From Hermatobates lingyangjiaoensis (Eukaryota; Arthropoda; Insecta; Hemiptera; Hermatobatidae), in NCBI GenBank assembly GCA_026182355.1, contig JAPFBL010000533.1, positions 179,476 through 243,475 of the forward strand: a stretch of 64,000 bases of DNA, read 5' to 3'. A program made the position numbers and the translations under genes. Each line of letters starts with the position of its first letter. Within the stretch, counting starts at the first letter, position 1. Below the pieces are notes generated by a model that did not search any database, was not told the DNA's origin, and saw only the letters and a list, made by a program, of their open reading frames with translations. Shown here in pieces: positions 21,855-33,538 of this stretch.

Positions 21855-21980
21855 AGTTGGGTTTTTGACTCTGACGAAGACCGCTTGTTACGGTTGAAAG
21901 ATCTTAGTCTTGTTTTCCCATTTTCTTATTGTGGTTTGATCATTGATTGTTATTTCACGTGTTTATGTGAAATCTTTTTA
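21855..21980 (+). repeat. full-length single A-family unit
   Basis: Includes the core, the conserved 3' body and the terminal TTTCAC-GTGTTTAT-GTGAAA hairpin. Preceded by an 80-bp segment (21,770-21,853) also found before the A unit at 55.4 kb, so that segment likely belongs to the source element upstream of the ribozyme. Confidence 0.8.
21867..21909 (+). ncRNA. candidate hammerhead ribozyme, A family reference copy
   Basis: GACT 21867-21870 pairs with AGTC 21906-21909. CTGACGA 21871-21877, spacer A, helix II GACCG/CGGTT (closing G-U), GAA 21896-21898, AGATCT 21899-21904 containing A15.1 and U16.1, cleavage-site T 21905. Helix III would be two pairs in a monomer, or a six-pair palindrome between two molecules. 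Confidence 0.7.
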
Positions 21981-22286
21981 TAAAATAATTTATATGAAGT
22001 ACAGTGGAATCTCACAGTATGACTTTAGTTCATTCCCAGACCGAGCTTGCATTGGTATTTACTCATATTAGGAAGTAATTTTTCGCATTTGAATTATCAA
22101 TAAATTAAATTGTTATTGTTATTAACAATAGACACTTATCTGTGATTTGTGTATTTAATTAAAGTTTTGAACATTTTGACCTTTCCAGCTCATGACTAAA
22201 AGCATTAAAAACTATGCTATTAAAACTATTAAGACCACATGACCGCGAATACGACATCATTACTGTACAGACTAACTAATAACCGA

Positions 22287-22412
22287 CATGAATTACTGAC
22301 ATTCCAAGTTATAGTAGCACAGTAATCAAGCAGTAGAAGGCCTCTGGTCTGGAACTGCTAGTTACGACGTGCACTATAGTGCGCGGTTATATTCGTTGGT
22401 CGTTGGTCGAAC
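22287..22412 (-). repeat. dispersed repeat, inverted copy of 8.95-9.06 kb
   Basis: Contains CTGACATTCCAAGTTATAGT and GCACTATAGTGCGCGGTTAT matching 8,945-9,062 in the opposite orientation. Confidence 0.7.
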
Positions 22413-22454
22413 ATTTTGACTAAACAAAAAATGAGTTTCCAGTTGTACTACTGA

Positions 22455-22615
22455 CAATCATCCTTGGTTAATGCTTGAAGAAGGACATTACGTAATTGAA
22501 ACGCGTTGTTTCTATTGTTGAATAAATATGTGTCGAGACTATATCATTAACTTTTTTTAGCTTACAATGAGTAAATACCACATAATAACTGATTACACTA
22601 TGTTAGAAGTAAACC
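22455..22615 (+). repeat. single E-family unit
   Basis: TTGAAGA-A-GGACATTACGTAATT-GAA-ACGCGT-T-GTT followed by the E-family end GAGTAAATACCACATAATAA. Core C3 and helix II are decayed. Confidence 0.55.
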
Positions 22616-22721
22616 AATTTGTATTATAGAATCAGAATTTTGTTGTTGGTATTGTGAATACTTGTGAGGTTTTCTTTTCAATTTAAAAGCCTATTATAAT
22701 TTAATTTGCTCTTTCTGAGGT

Positions 22722-22992
22722 AAAATGGATAAACCAACAAAATTCTCCACACAAATGAAGTTTTATTCAACGCGTTTCGAACACTTTGTGTCCAGTTTCG
22801 AACGGGTTGGTCCAGTGAAAACAACTCATTTGTTTTCACTGGAACAACCCGTCAGTACCACATCCTTGGTGTCTTCCTGATGATGAACACAAAGTGTTCG
22901 AAATGCGTTGAATAAAACTTCATTTGTGTGGAGTCTTTGTTGGTTTATCCATTTTACCTCAGAATGAGTAAATACCACACAATTACGGATTG
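22722..22992. repeat. E1-family hammerhead inverted pair
   Basis: Arms share ATGGATAAACCAACAAA...TCCACACAAATGAAG and the core. The left arm is truncated inside helix II; the right arm is complete and ends GAGTAAATACCACACAATTA. Confidence 0.8.
22874..22912 (+). ncRNA. candidate hammerhead ribozyme, E1 family
   Basis: TTC 22874-22876 pairs with GAA 22910-22912. CTGATGA 22877-22883, spacer T, GAACAC-AAA-GTGTTC 22885-22899 (six pairs), GAA 22900-22902, ATGCGT 22903-22908 (ACGCGT in the other arm), cleavage-site T 22909. E2 copies have AAC upstream and GTT downstream, a compensatory change in helix I. Confidence 0.7.
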
Positions 22993-23384
22993 CACAACTA
23001 ATAATTTAATTTGCTTTAAATCATCTTCTAAACCTCAAAAACTCCAAACTGTTTTAAATCCTGTTTAAATAAATAACACAATATAAAAGGCTGTTCATTG
23101 CATTGCATTGAGTGGTAGGATATTACTTGCTTGGTAAAACTTTCTAAACAAACGGAATTGAAAGGAAATTGGACCCAGGCTGTCACTGTTCCAACATCAC
23201 CTCTGCAAGGGATTTCAATATCTGTCTTATCCCGTCACTTCTTTATATTAAATAATCCTCCTCATCTGTTCCTTCTTCATGGTTAAGGATATGTTTGTCA
23301 CTAAATCAAACAATCCCAATAAATCAAACACTCACTACATTTAAAAACAATCAAGACAATTTTAAAAAAATCTGGAGTGTCCTA

Positions 23385-23580
23385 CACTCAACTTTACTAT
23401 AAGTAACTTAATATCAAATTTCTTAAGTATATAACAAATAACGTCTCAATGTGTAACTCAATGTAAACATCTAAATGGGATATGATTATTAGTCTTTCAT
23501 TCCTGAGGTAGTACCAATAGTGATTGAAGGACATATCAATATATAACCTTATTTTTGTACATCACACAGCTGATGCAAAT
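23385..23580 (+). repeat. dispersed repeat (matches 39.05-39.24 kb)
   Basis: Ordered blocks CCTACACTCAACTTTACTAT, ATCTAAATGGGATATG, TAGTGATTGA, TCAATATATA and TATTTTTGTACA recur with divergence at 39,045-39,240. Family unknown. Confidence 0.55.
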
Positions 23581-23864
23581 AATTTCATTAGTATAACTAA
23601 AGCAGTAATAACATACTGCTGTTAATATTTATATGTTAACATACATATTTATAATCCTTCATTATATCATTAATTCTTTATTATAATAAAACTTCAAAAC
23701 CGTATGGATGTTTATAATTACAACAAATGAAATTAAGACGTTCTAAAACAGTTTTTTGAAAATAGTTCTTCCTCGACAAATGTTTCTTTTGGAATAGGTC
23801 ATTTTCTATAGAAAATTGTTTTTGAATTGTCTAGTTTTGTGTTGACTAGTATTTACTCATTGTA

Positions 23865-24500
23865 GGGTAAAAAAAAGTTAATGAAATGGTCCACATATGT
23901 ATAATGAATAGTATAGTTGTTTAGTAATATAAACAACCGGTTTCGAACATATAGTGTTCTTAATCAGGCTTAAAAGTAAGGATGAGTGTCTGTGGTACAA
24001 CTGACTGGGAATAGGATGGAAGTGGGTGAGGGTATGGATTGTACATCTGTTTCATATTGGAAAGCAGGTATATTTCATTGTTATTTTTTTTTTCTCTAAA
24101 TGTTGAACCAAACTTTTAATAACCTTTAGAGAAAAAACTACAAAGAAATATACCTGCCTTCCAATATGAAACAGATGTACACTCCATACCCTCACCCACT
24201 TCCATCCTATTCCCAGTCAGTTGTACCACAGACACTCATCTTTGGGTTTCTACATCTCTTTTTCCTTATTTAATTTTGTACCATTTCCTTTATACTATAG
24301 ACAACTCTCTGATGGCGTATTTTTTTTTTCAATTTTATACCTGAAGAAGAACACTACGAGGTCAAAAGGCGTTATTTATACTATTAAAGTTCTATATGTG
24401 AAGACTAGTTCATTCACTTTATTAATCTACAATTACTTATTTCGTTTGCATATAAGAATGTTTATTAATATAAACTATAGGACTGAATTGTTGGACTAAT
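23865..24500. repeat. long E2-type palindrome (about 630 bp)
   Basis: Arms include a roughly 130-bp GC-balanced block (CATACCCTCACCCACTTCC) upstream of the ribozyme position, then E-family cores at about 23,935-23,970 (minus, decayed) and 24,339-24,375 (plus, GTC-AAA in place of GTTC-GAA). It shows more of the element's upstream sequence than other E pairs. Confidence 0.7.
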
Positions 24501-24723
24501 AGACATTTGTGGTTATAACAGAGGTAGAAGCATGATGACTAAAGTCCTAGGTAAATATTAACAAATAACTCTGTTACTTAATTAAACAACTAATTATGAA
24601 GTAATTAATTGAGGCTCTCTGTAAAATTCCCAAATGGTGTTGATATATTAACAAATATAATGTTTTTTTTTTATATTCTATATGTGGTGAGAAGGATAAT
24701 TTAAATCAGTGCACCAGCAGAAC

Positions 24724-25095
24724 ATATATGTACATGAACATGTATGTATGTGTGTGTGAATGTATGTATGTATGAACATGTAAGTATGTAAGTATGAGCA
24801 TGTATGTATGTATGTATGTATGTATCAAAATGTATGTATGTATGTATGAACATGTATGTACAAGTATGTATGTAATCGATAAAAAGATTTCATATAAACA
24901 CGTGAAATAACAATCAATGATCAAACCACATGTAAGTATGTATAATTAAAAATATAACTTGATTTAAATTGTGATTTAATTTTGGTAAATAGTGGTAAGG
25001 TGAATACACATGAAACTTTCCTTGTATGAAGATTCTTTGTATGTATGAACATGTATGTATGTATGTATGTACGAACCTGTATGTAAGTTTCATGT
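24724..25095. repeat. TATG microsatellite with A-family fragment
   Basis: (TATG)n tracts at 24,724-24,875 and 25,035-25,090 flank an A-family minus tail fragment (24,884-24,930) and a short inverted repeat (GTGGTAAGGTGAATACACATG and complement). Tyr/His/Thr-rich frames are artefacts. Confidence 0.8.
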
Positions 25096-25292
25096 GTATG
25101 ACAGAAACTTTGTTTCACCTTACCACTATTTACTAAAATTAAATCACAATTTAAAACAAGTTATATTGTTAAATAACCCACAGAGGGATCCAAACGGATT
25201 TTTCAAGTTTATATTTTGCTTCCTTATATAATTATAATTTACTATTAATTACATTATCAATTATAATTACAATAATTGTAGTGAATGTAGAA

Positions 25293-25360
25293 CAGAGGTT
25301 CCCAAAGTGGGTTCCGCGGAACCCAGGGGTTCCTTAACGGACTGTTTGGAGTTCCGTGAA
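25293..25360 (+). mobile_element. solitary hAT-like terminus
   Basis: CAGAGGTTCCCAAAGTGGG followed by a GGTTCCGCGGAACC palindrome, typical of hAT non-autonomous left ends. No matching right end or 8-bp duplication found. Confidence 0.45.
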
Positions 25361-26014
25361 AAATATTTAGTAAAAACATTTTTTAAAATTCTTTTTGTGG
25401 GTATGGATTTATTCTAGATATCTTGAGAATCATGAAACCGAATAGTGTTTATATATACATATGCCTATAAGTAGAAGTGGTCAACATTTTATTCATGTTT
25501 AGGAAAAATCACTAGTCAGTTTTTTGGAACTATCTGATTCCCGAATTTCCTGCTATTACAAAAGTAGCACTTCACATATTGCTGACATTTCCCACTACCT
25601 ACTTATGTGAAACTGGATTTTCCCTTTAAAGCAAACTCTGTGTTAAAATTGACAGTTGTTAGTTTCATATTAAGCTTTCTTTTTGTGTGTAAACTTAATT
25701 CATGAAATCCCCAATATGAGTAAATACCACACCCTAACAGATTGAACAAGTCATGAATGAGTATCTATTATGTAACCAAAAATGTTTTTATCATTAAAGC
25801 TGACACATATTAAAATAGAGTTAATGAAAACATAAATGATATAGAATAGAGGGTAAGATAGAAACACTTTGTACAAAAAACGCGAATATGCAAACCCAGT
25901 TTTCTGGAGAAGTACCTTCATTAATAGAACGAGACACAAAATGTATAGTGCAAAAAGATTCATGGGAGACATATATATTAGTGTAACTAGGTAGCAGACT
26001 TTCGTTTATACAAA

Positions 26015-26319
26015 CATTATTAAATTTCTTCCCAACTTCTCTATATAAAAGTTATGTATAACTTTTATTTATGTTTTCTATTTTTAATTGTATAGTGAGT
26101 AGCTTTGATTTATCTATTATCAAACCCTGAGGATGGTGAATGATGACCGAAACGTTTGGTCTGTACTTTTATTTGTAATTTTTTCATCATTAAATGGATT
26201 GTACGAACAAATCTTTTGGTGAACTGTTGTACTCAGTACCAAGTAAATGAAAATGTGAGATCCGAAATCTTGAAAAACTGTATCGAAAAATAATACATAG
26301 AGAAGTTGGGAAGAAATTT

Positions 26320-26325
<6 letters not shown>
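26015..26325. repeat. hammerhead-bearing unit with short flanking arms
   Basis: ATTAAATTTCTTCCCAACTT at about 26,018 reappears inverted at about 26,300-26,320, enclosing a core at 26,124-26,160. A (TA)n tract follows at 26,322. Confidence 0.55.
26124..26160 (+). ncRNA. candidate hammerhead ribozyme
   Basis: ACC 26124-26126 pairs with GGT 26158-26160. CTGAGGA 26127-26133, spacer T, helix II GGT...ACC 26135-26148, GAA 26149-26151, ACGTT, cleavage-site T 26157. Confidence 0.6.
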
Positions 26326-26361
<36 letters not shown>

Positions 26362-26364
<3 letters not shown>

Positions 26365-27162
26365 TGGCGACTCCTGACCTTTTTCTTTAGGCATGCAATT
26401 TTCAAAGAATAAAAGAAATACAGAGAAATACCCTTCTAATTCTCATGTTCAGTCTTTTCATGTTGCACAAAAGGATAATGATGTATTAAAAACATTTTAT
26501 GGGGATTTGAATCAGGTTTTATTTAGAAATACTTTTAACATTAACTTTTATTAACCAATACAATAAAAATAGGCAAAAAATGTTTTTATTAAAGAAAGAG
26601 ATACACAATACATCATTTGAATAAAAACTTCTTACAAAATTCTTCGATAACAAAACCATAAAACTTCTCTCTATCTGCCATGAGATCTTTAAGTAAATGT
26701 CTTTCAATTGAAATTAGGGATAAATTAGACAATCGCTCTTCACTTTGGGAGCTTCGTAAATAACTTTTAATTCTTTTGAGGGCAGAAAACGATCTCTCAA
26801 CACTTGCTGTTGTTATGGGAATAGTCATAACCAAATTCATGAGTTTATAAATTTCCGGAAGACCTGTGTGCAAATTACTTTCCAGTATGTGTTTGAGGAG
26901 CTCAGCAAGCCTGAGTTGCAGTGTATGCAAACTTCGTTCTTGTTTCTCTTGGCAATTAAGACCATTTTCATTAACCAGAAATGATAAGAGTAAACCCCTG
27001 CATTGGGAAGCTTAGCGCAATCATAGAAAATGGTTCCTTAGGGTGTAGTGGAATAAAAAAAAAGGGGTTCCTTTAAATATTTCGAGTCTCGAACATTTTG
27101 GTTTCTTTAAAGATGAATTCTATGCATGCAATGCATGTGTTGCATTCCCTGAGAAATCGCCA

Positions 27163-27165
<3 letters not shown>
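26362..27165. mobile_element. deleted hAT transposon in (TA)n
   Basis: Starts CAGTGGCGACTCC at 26362 and ends ATCGCCACTG at 27165; nine terminal bases are inverted repeats and GCATGCAAT-type words lie near both ends. It sits in a (TA)n tract, so the 8-bp duplication cannot be distinguished. It retains the 3' part of a transposase gene on the minus strand. Confidence 0.75.
26613..27010 (-). pseudogene. hAT transposase C-terminal (dimerisation) fragment
   Basis: The minus-strand translation runs without a stop for about 130 codons from near 27,010, with no genuine ATG at its start. It contains ITTASVERSFSALKRIKSYL then RLSNLSLISIE, the signature of the hAT C-terminal dimerisation domain (as in ZMYM1-like and THAP0-like domesticated relatives). 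The BED finger and the catalytic DDE region are missing: only about 400 of the expected roughly 2 kb of coding sequence is left. Non-functional remnant of an autonomous hAT. Confidence 0.8.

Positions 27166-27215
<50 letters not shown>
27166..27215. repeat. (TA)n microsatellite
   Basis: About 25 TA units immediately right of the hAT element; the target tract continues from 26,322-26,361. A decayed C-type tail (AGTAACACACACAGTAAAGA) follows at about 27,238. Confidence 0.95.
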
Positions 27216-27220
<5 letters not shown>

Positions 27221-27329
27221 CAAGTTCAAAATCATAGAACAGTAACACACACAGTAAAGAAACACACTTACTAACTGTAAAAAGAGAAAGAGAGAGCATA
27301 AATATAGTGTTCATTAAATTAAACAACGT

Positions 27330-29640
27330 AACTAAATTCCTATATTATGAAAAAAGAAAGAAACAATTTAAAAATTATATATTTAGGTAATAATAATATT
27401 TAATTAACACAAGAACCCCTTCTGTGAACTTGAAATGTCAGTGGTTGAGAAACTATATCAAATATTTAGTTAATGCATTAACTATTTTTTTTGTTTAAAG
27501 GATATAACAATTATTTTATATTATATTAATTTAGAATCTGGCAAATATTTCAATAAAGTTCATTGCAATAATAATAAAAAGTAAAAATATTAAAAGAAAA
27601 TAGTAAATTTTAATTGCCAGAAAAAACATCAAAATATACCAGTTCTTTTATCATCTTGTATGTTGAAAATTATTTGTATTAATCTTAAATCTATTAATAA
27701 GTTACCTACTTATGAATAATTAATAATATTAATTAATATTACTAATTAGTATAATTTATAGTGTATAAAGGAAACCCAAGGAATTACTACCTTGTAGTAA
27801 TTACTATTACTATTACTACAAGTATCTATTCCTTGTAATAATAAGGAATTACTATTTAAACAGTTAAATTAAAAGTAGTAATGAGTTTAATTTGTTTTAA
27901 CTGTTTACAAGATATAATCAATTTAATTTCAGCTGAACTTAAAAAACTTTAGGTTTAACCTAGATGATTAAACTAGTTTTAGAAAAAGTAGCACTAAAAT
28001 AAGAGTTTATTAATATTTGCATTGAAACGGTGATTTAAAAAAGGGTTCTATTCATATTCTGTTATTGATTTCTTATTTACGTTGTTAAAATTATTTTAAA
28101 ACTTCATATACAATGATTTAAACGAAACAATAGTTAAAATTTCATTAAAAACTGAATCATAAGTGCTATTATAACATATTTAAATTAAATTTGTGATATT
28201 TCTTTCTATAAATATAATCATTAATATCAGTATTTTGCTTTTCTTTCAAATGTTAAAAGAATGCATTTATTCTTATTAGAATATAGGATACCAATTAAAT
28301 AAAATGGTTATATAATAACTAATATTATCACATACAACATTACAGTAATACAATAACTAATTATTTCAAATAATTAGGAATAATTAAATGGAGGTATTAC
28401 ATTTTTTAGATTACAATTTAATTGTATATTAATTTAAATGAGTCAGCTTTAAAAGTTTTTCAATGTTTTTAATGGAATTATTTAGTTAAAAATAATTCCT
28501 TATGCTAATTAGTAAAGATGACATTCATTTTATTTGTATTACTTTAATGAAGTGTAATTTTTCTCAGTCTACTTTTGTTTGTCATCAATTAATAGTTATA
28601 ATTAAACGCAATTTAGTAAAAAAATAGAAGATAACTTTAAATTGTGTACTAACTTTCTTTTTGATGTGCATGTGTTCTTCTTACTTCTTAAATACTTAGT
28701 AGAACACAAAACTAATTTGACATATATGCGTCAATTAGTAATATAATTAATAAAAACACTTTTATACTACTATATATAACACATTTTTTTCTAAACTCTA
28801 ATTAAAGAAAAACACGCTTACAACTGTAAAAAACAAATGACGCCATGTTGATTTCAACTAATATAAAAGAGAATTGGCCTTTAATTAAACCAGTGTTTAC
28901 ACAATGGACAACAAAATAATTATGAACTAAATAGAGACCTATAATTTCTTTTGAGTTGCTTTCAACAAAGAAATTATTTCATATATAATGCATATTAATT
29001 AATCATATAAATCTACATTCCTATTTATTCAACATTTTAAAATAGATAATTTTATAATAAAAGATAAAATAAAATGGAATAATAAAAAGATTAGTGGAAT
29101 AGAGTAATTGACTTTTCAGGTCAGTTGATAATAATATGTTTAATATTTTAAAGATTTTGTATCGGTCTGCACTCAACTTTGTTAAAAGCTAAATTATTAT
29201 TAAGTTAATTGACAAGTTATTTAATTCAATGTTTCGTTTTAATGTAGTTATCTCTGTTTTGCTAATTTTAATGGATATATAATCATTATCACAGCCTTGT
29301 AAAAAAAAAATCAAATGAACTACGATGACTAATAATTAAGACTCCAGTCATTTGTACTATTTTACTATTTTAAAATAGTATAAAATACTATTATACTATT
29401 TTTAAATTTAAAAGTAATACCATTTTAAAATAGTATTAATACTATTATTTAAAATTAAATTTATACTATTAATTTACTATTTCACTATTCTAATTTTATT
29501 TTCAATATATTGCAAATATATACGGTAGAGTTTGCATAGTTAATTATTATCATTTAAAACTGTTTGTAAAAAAAGAAGTAACACATTGTTTTAAATTTTA
29601 TTGAGAATAATATATTTTCAGATTACATTTCCATAATTTA
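27330..29640. other. 2.3 kb AT-rich, essentially featureless
   Basis: Extremely AT-rich with short simple repeats (TACTA/TAGTA around 27,790-27,860 and 29,355-29,470). No open frame of note, inverted arms or RNA motif. Confidence 0.6.
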
Positions 29641-29642
29641 TT

Positions 29643-29885
29643 AGTATTGTAGGGTAAAAATCTAATGAAATGGTCTCCACATATAAAACTTTTAATGATA
29701 TAAACAACGCGTTTCGAACACGTAGTGCTCTTCTTCAAGCATTAACTAAGGATGAGTGCCTGAAGAAGAGCACTACGTGTTCGAAACGTGTTGTTTATAT
29801 CATTAAAAGTTTTATATGTGGAGACCATTTCATTAGATTTTTACCCTACAATGAGTAAATACCACATAATAACTGATTGCACTAC
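29643..29885. repeat. E2-family hammerhead inverted pair
   Basis: Arms of about 105 bp begin TTGTAGGGTAAAAATCTAATG. The plus core has CTGAAGA 29760-29766, spacer A, GAGCAC-TAC-GTGTTC 29768-29782 (five pairs plus a G-U), GAA, ACGTGT, T, GTT. Ends GAGTAAATACCACATAATAA. Confidence 0.8.
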
Positions 29886-30289
29886 ATTAGAAATAATTTA
29901 TTAGTTATGCAACTACATTTTATACTAAGTAATGTAAGTAGTTGTGTAGTTTTTTTTTTTAGTTAATTATCTTAATGTATAAATTAATTTAATTCATTTA
30001 CATTATTAATTAAAACAGTACTTTGGGAAAAAAAATAATTCTTTTAAGTCAGCAGCTATGCAATCAGTTCTTGTGATGTAGTTACAAATGATTAGAAAGG
30101 TGAAGAAACATTAAGTCTCCACAAACAAGAAGTAAGTGTTCTTTGACTTCTTATGCAGTCAATATACACATATATTATGCTGTGTTTCTATAAATATCAC
30201 TTCCTGTCAATACACTAAAACTGTTTTTAAGTAAACAATAAGGTAGAGTAGAAATAGTTAAGCATTTATTAATTCAAAATGGATTTCTT

Positions 30290-30390
30290 GAGGATTTAAA
30301 CTTAAACCACTGCTACTGATTATAAGGTAATGTCTCGCCGAAAAGTGTTCGACATTTAAAGGATAAAAACAATTCATTGAAAACAAAACT
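30290..30390 (-). repeat. partial L-family unit
   Basis: GGATTT...CTGATTATAAGGTAATG TCTCGCCGAAAA matches the L-family 3' arm (minus orientation) with decay. Confidence 0.4.
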
Positions 30391-30631
30391 ACTGGAAACA
30401 AATACATCTACAGAATATCAGCCAACAGAAAACAAACAACACAATAAGCAACAAACAACAAATGAAGTAAAAAAAAACAAAAATGGATAGTTTAATTACG
30501 TTTTTTTAATAAAACGAATGTGTTGTTTTAACATAATTACTTATATTAATTTTAAGGCTAAAAAAATGCTTGTCAGCTAGTTTTCAGTGATTATTTTTTC
30601 AATAAATTGTTTTTATTTATACATATAATAT

Positions 30632-30846
30632 TATTGATCAAACCACAATAAGAAATGGGAAAACAAGACTAAGATCTTTCAACCGTAACAAGAGGTCTTC
30701 GTCAGAGTCAAAAACCCAACTGATGAGTTTTTGACTCTGACGAAGACCGCTTGTTACGGTTGAAAGATCTTAGTCTTGTTTTCCAAATTTCTTATTGCGG
30801 TTTGATCATTGATTGTTATTTCACGTTTTTTGTGAAATCTTGTTAT
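30632..30846. repeat. inverted pair of A-family hammerhead hairpin
   Basis: Minus unit to about 30,720, then plus unit with intact core and tail (CTGACGA at about 30,737). Confidence 0.8.
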
Positions 30847-30854
30847 ATAATATT

Positions 30855-31060
30855 ATCAATGATGAAACCACAATATGAAATGGGAAAAACAAGATTAAGA
30901 GCTTTCAACCGTAACAAGCGATCTTCGTCAGAGTCTGACCCATCTGACGAATACGAAGACCACTTGTTACGGTTGAATGATCTTAGTCTTCTTTTTCCAT
31001 TTCATATTGTGGTTTGATCATTGATTGTTATTTCACGTGTTTATGTGAAAGCTTTTTACA
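30855..31060. repeat. second inverted pair of A-family hairpin
   Basis: Immediately follows the previous pair. Core decayed (GACGAATACGAAGACC, GGTTGAATGATCTTAG), but the terminal GTGTTTATGTGAAA hairpin is kept. Confidence 0.75.
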
Positions 31061-31565
31061 CAATAATTATATATATTGTAATATATATATATATATAACA
31101 CTATTTTATTATATAAAAGTGTTTTTTTATACTTTGGTATAAAAGAAATAGTGTTTTCAATAAATGTCGCTGGGTAGCAGCACATGCAATGACAGATAAC
31201 GGTTTTCCTTAGGATTTGATCCAAAAGAATTAACTACTCCTGATTGTAAGCCGGCGTTTAGCCGAAAATTTTTCAAGACGATTTTGAAAATACTATTTTA
31301 TATTAACTCTATAATATAATAGTAATGGAAGTATTGATTTCTATTTTATTTATATTAATATATATATATATATATATATATAAAATGAAAAAAGACAACA
31401 AATAGAAGAAGCGAGAAAACTTACTGGATCGAATTTCGAACTGAAGTTCGTCGTCAGGGAGAAGAAGGGAATAAGAAGAGGTACGTGCGTCCACCTGTAC
31501 CGGCAGAGAGCGACTGGGGGTTCCAGGCGGTGGTCACAAGTTCAAGTAGCTCGAAGCGCTGCAGA

Positions 31566-31590
31566 TATATATATATATATATATATATAT
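31566..31590. repeat. (TA)n tract between tail layers of the left PLE arm
   Basis: One of several TA tracts (also about 31,360-31,382 and 31,720-31,742) separating the inverted tail layers; mirrored at 36,181-36,200 with different lengths. Confidence 0.9.
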
Positions 31591-32131
31591 AATAAATTCA
31601 AAACGAAGGAAACACACAGAAAGACACAGACATAACTCGCATCGATATTTCGACCATCGTCTTCATCAGGAGGTGTGAAGAGCGAAGAGTCCCGCAGGAA
31701 GGCAGGGTGGTGACCCACATATATATATATATATATATATATAATAAAATAAAAAACGAAGGAAACACACAGAAAGACACAGACATAACTCACATCGATA
31801 TTTCGACAATCGTCGTCATCAGGAGGTGCGAAGAGCGAAGAGCGAAGAGTCCCGCAGGAAGACAGGGCGGTACTGAACTCGGAAACCGCAGCCAGTACCC
31901 CACCACTTACCACCAAGCGGGGGAAGGGAGGGAAGGAAATGAAGAGCCAAATTAAGACGTAAAAGGAACGAGTAAAAATTATAACTATAAAAAATTATAA
32001 AAAAAGTAGATAAATCAAATTAAAATAAATAAAAATAATAAATAAAAAGTAAAATAAAAAATAATAAATAAATAAATAAAAAATAATAAATAAAAAATAA
32101 TAAATAAATAAATAAATAAATCATAAATAAA

Positions 32132-33532
32132 TTATCGGTTGAGGTTGAGTCCGGGGGAAGAGCGAGCATCAAGTAAGCATATGTATGCCTCCTCTGAAGC
32201 TCTTAGGGTAACTTTATTGTTGGATTCGGGGATCTGTTTCAGGATCTGAACCCTGAAACAGTCATTGAAACTGAGTCCATGCGAGTTCGCATGGATGGCT
32301 ACAGGATAGTTACTGCGTTGACCGACTGAAGCCCTATGACCATTCATACGAAGGCTCAACTTATTAGAAGTTAAGCCAACGTAAAAGGAGTCACACTGAG
32401 TGCAATCCAGTCGGTAAACACAGTTGCTCGAGGTACAGGAGGAATTGACCTGAACCGGGTAGGAACTATGGTGGAGAGGGGAATCGAAGGAAGGATTAGG
32501 ATTTACAATCAGGCAAGTTTGACAGCCACGGCGTCCACATTGTTTCATTCCAGGAACAGGATTGGAAGGCTGAGGGGAAATATGAGAGAAAATGCTTTTT
32601 AGATTGGCAGGTTTACGGTAGGAAATAGAAGGGGGGTGATTAAAGATGGAAGAAGTGGAAGTAGAAGTAGACAGAATCGGAAAAGACTCCTTAATAACAG
32701 CACGAAGCTTATAAGCGCCAGGGAAGTAGGTTGTCAGGAAGAAGGAAGTGTTACTTCTATCCCTCTTGGGTCTGGGTTGGTGGGAGATGTCAGCCGGTAA
32801 AACACGACTATCAATGAAGGAGCGTGGATAGCCTCGTTCAGAAAATTTGTCCTTTAAGAGGTTAAGGTGATGTCTGCGGTCTTGGAGATTATTGCAGATA
32901 TTGTGAATACGGAGTGACAAGGATCGAGGTATAGACTTTTTAACATGGGATGGATGGCAACTATTGTAATGGAGGTACTGTTGGGAGTTGGTGGGTTTTA
33001 TATGTACGGAAGTCAAGAAGTGTCCATTGTCTAAAGTAACGTCAACGTCAAGAAAGGTGATAAGTCTGTCGGAGATGTCGTAAGTGAAAGTGATGGAGGG
33101 GCAGAAATTTTGAAAGGAGTGTAGGAAAAGTTCTAAGTTATGTTTGCCATGGGGCCAAATGAAGAAAATATCATCAATAAAACGGAGATAAAGGAGTGGA
33201 AGAAGTTGACAGGTGGCCAGGAAATCCTGCTCTAATTTGGCCATGAAAAGATTAGCGTAAGAAGGGGCCATAATCGTACCCATAGCTGTGCCTCTGGTTT
33301 GAAGGTAATAACGACCCTCAAACTGAAAGACATTATGCTGTAGCACGAAATCAGCCAAAGAGACTAGAAAGGATGTGGAAGGATTAAGGGGTGCTGTTCT
33401 GCCATCAAGAAAGTATCGCAGAGCGTCCAGACCTTCAGAATGAATGATTGAAGTATAGAGAGAAGTGACGTCCATGGCAACCATGAGAAGAGGATGATCA
33501 AGGGTAGAGGGAAGAGAAAGATTTTTAAGAAT
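32132..33532 (-). pseudogene. inverted 5'-truncated PLE reverse transcriptase/GIY-YIG copy
   Basis: Minus-strand frame of about 466 codons, same sequence as residues 248-713 of the plus copy: polymerase motifs A, B, C (FIDD) and D, the cysteine-rich linker and the GIY-YIG endonuclease. Motifs before A (including the PADKG block) are absent because the copy stops at 33,532. The frame stays open by chance into antisense of the other copy up to 33,619, so that N-terminus is not native. No stop or frameshift: recent origin. Confidence 0.9.
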
Positions 33533-33538
33533 CTCCAG

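Noticed and set aside
24724..25095. CRISPR-like array (regularly repeated short units)
   Set aside because: The units are the tetranucleotide TATG without spacers, in eukaryotic DNA.
31542..31955. Reading frames of 80-124 codons containing Ile/Tyr runs on both strands near the PLE
   Set aside because: They read through (TA)n and PLE tail copies. The same peptides appear at 2.1, 6.1 and 36.0 kb, following DNA repeat identity and not protein constraint.
33494..33532. Upstream ATG at 33,494 as the PLE start
   Set aside because: Bases up to 33,532 belong to the antisense copy, so the residues encoded there are not part of the PLE protein.
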